Assembly (NCBI GenBank): GCA_036320915.1
Contig: JAXBDG010000002.1
Coordinates: 1,798,001 to 1,862,000, forward strand
Length of the DNA stretch: 64,000 nucleotides
Origin: Linnemannia elongata
Lineage: Eukaryota; Mortierellomycota; Mortierellomycetes; Mortierellales; Mortierellaceae
Direction of reading: 5' to 3'
The notes under the pieces are model-generated. The model worked only from the letters and a program-made list of their open reading frames with translations. It was not told where the DNA came from and did no database searches. Of this stretch, positions 63,301 to 64,000 are shown in pieces (positions within the stretch are counted from its first letter, which is position 1; every line of letters begins with the position of its first letter). Both the position numbers and the translations under genes were made by a program.

Positions 63301-64000
63301 CCAACAGATAAAATGTATTACCCTCGATCGGCTCAACAGCCTGGATCAACGATGTCGATGAAGAAGCCAACCCCTGTGCTTGGTTTATCTGGAAGAGACC
63401 GATGGCCAGAGCCGACTCAGGGATCATGGCATACATCAAGTGCTTGGCCATCGCATCCTCCAACTCCAACATCAACATCTTGGCCATGGTGAGGTGATAC
63501 TCCGCGGACGTAAGCGCCGTGGGATCCTCCTCTCTGGATTTTTCGATCAACTCCCTCGCCTGAGTTCGTTGCCCCAGGCGATTGAAGATGAGACTTGTTC
63601 GGTATCCCATCGTAGCTTTGATCTCACTCAATGAAACACACTCCAGCTTCTCAGTTCCAGGTGATCCGCGAGTAGAATCCATCTCCAGCGACTTCTGCGA
63701 CGGATGGTGACTCGTCCCTTGGCGCTGGTATAGGGTCACCAGTCTCTTTTCCCTGGGCGTTTGAGGTTCTCGTATCACCAGTTGTTCCAGGCCCATGATA
63801 ACTGACTTGTCCATCAAGTACGTCAGAATCTCATCCGTCCGATAGTAAGCGCGCAGCGATCGGTCGAATCTCTCGGTAGCAAAGTATAAATCGCCATGTA
63901 GCAGTTGGACTCGCGCGTCCTGAATCTCCAACGACCCAACAACAGTATCCAAGTCGTCATCGTCCATCACCAGATCATGGAGGATTTGCTGGCTCTCCTC
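60394..64000 (-). CDS. ESP1: Separase (caspase-like cohesin protease), N-terminus off the window
   Basis: Two exons: over 64000 to 61026, and 60913-60394. The intron 60914-61025 is GT-AG and joins DLYI to YFGHSGGEQYI. That joint carries the catalytic His; the catalytic Cys is in SILLGCSSGLIRG. Upstream, MFPWESCPVLRDEAVSRVPS is the conserved separase block before the active site. The frame is open to the right edge (EESQQILHDLVMDDD), so the N-terminal half is missing. Known role: cleaves the kleisin subunit of cohesin at anaphase after securin is destroyed. The C-terminus ends YGIPCFLKTGS. With SMC2, two chromosome-segregation genes flank the mobile island. Confidence 0.93.

Overview
The window is nuclear DNA from a filamentous, early-diverging fungus. 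Mucoromycota in the broad sense, and Mortierellaceae in particular, fit best. This rests on intron-rich genes with GT-AG introns of about 60-260 nt, a GT49-type glycosyltransferase, a fungal Munc13-like C2/MUN protein, separase, SMC2 and a Fanzor-type nuclease. The lineage call is inference; the gene calls come from reading the translations.

Left host block (1-20.6 kb). On the minus strand lie an unrecognised four-segment membrane protein (cut by the left edge), a GT49-like glycosyltransferase, a large Munc13/UNC-13-like protein with a proline-rich N-terminus, SMC2 (condensin ATPase) and a cis-prenyltransferase (dehydrodolichyl diphosphate synthase). On the plus strand lie a secretory cyclophilin and a small unrecognised gene whose last codons are clipped by a Helitron.

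Mobile island (about 20.6-52.0 kb). I see almost no ordinary host genes here. It is built from several copies of what appears to be one three-gene transposon family, called S-R-D here: S (about 95-105 aa, unknown), R (about 560 aa, unknown, with weak resemblance to Rep_trans-type replication initiators) and D (about 400 aa, a DDE nuclease of the DDE_Tnp_4/Harbinger-IS5 type). In the two best copies (30598-34528 and about 34605-38745) S and R are tandem and converge on D, between inverted terminal leaders of about 250-350 bp. Each leader carries a G-run/C-run hairpin whose stem covaries between copies. Eleven such hairpins and about 30 TTTTTAAAAA-like palindromes punctuate the island. A different 6.5-kb element (40161-46658) splits one D gene in frame, with a GAG target duplication. 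It has direct tandem terminal arrays and carries its own D gene, a Cys/His-knuckle acidic protein and a zinc-ribbon/coiled-coil protein. Two inverted copies of a 1.7-kb non-autonomous Helitron, a 241-bp-arm palindrome, and a short A-tailed insertion with an 18-bp target duplication lie inside the island.

Right host/mobile block (52-64 kb). A Fanzor-like gene (RuvC core and C-terminal zinc ribbon, possible homopolymer frameshift), an XPG/FEN-like nuclease gene (one apparent frameshift), an old-yellow-enzyme pseudogene, a 1.5-kb stretch with no safe gene, and separase (ESP1; runs off the right edge) follow.

The novel candidate system is the S-R-D element: a DDE nuclease paired with R and S, and a structurally conserved hairpin leader shared by the S-R and D transcription units.
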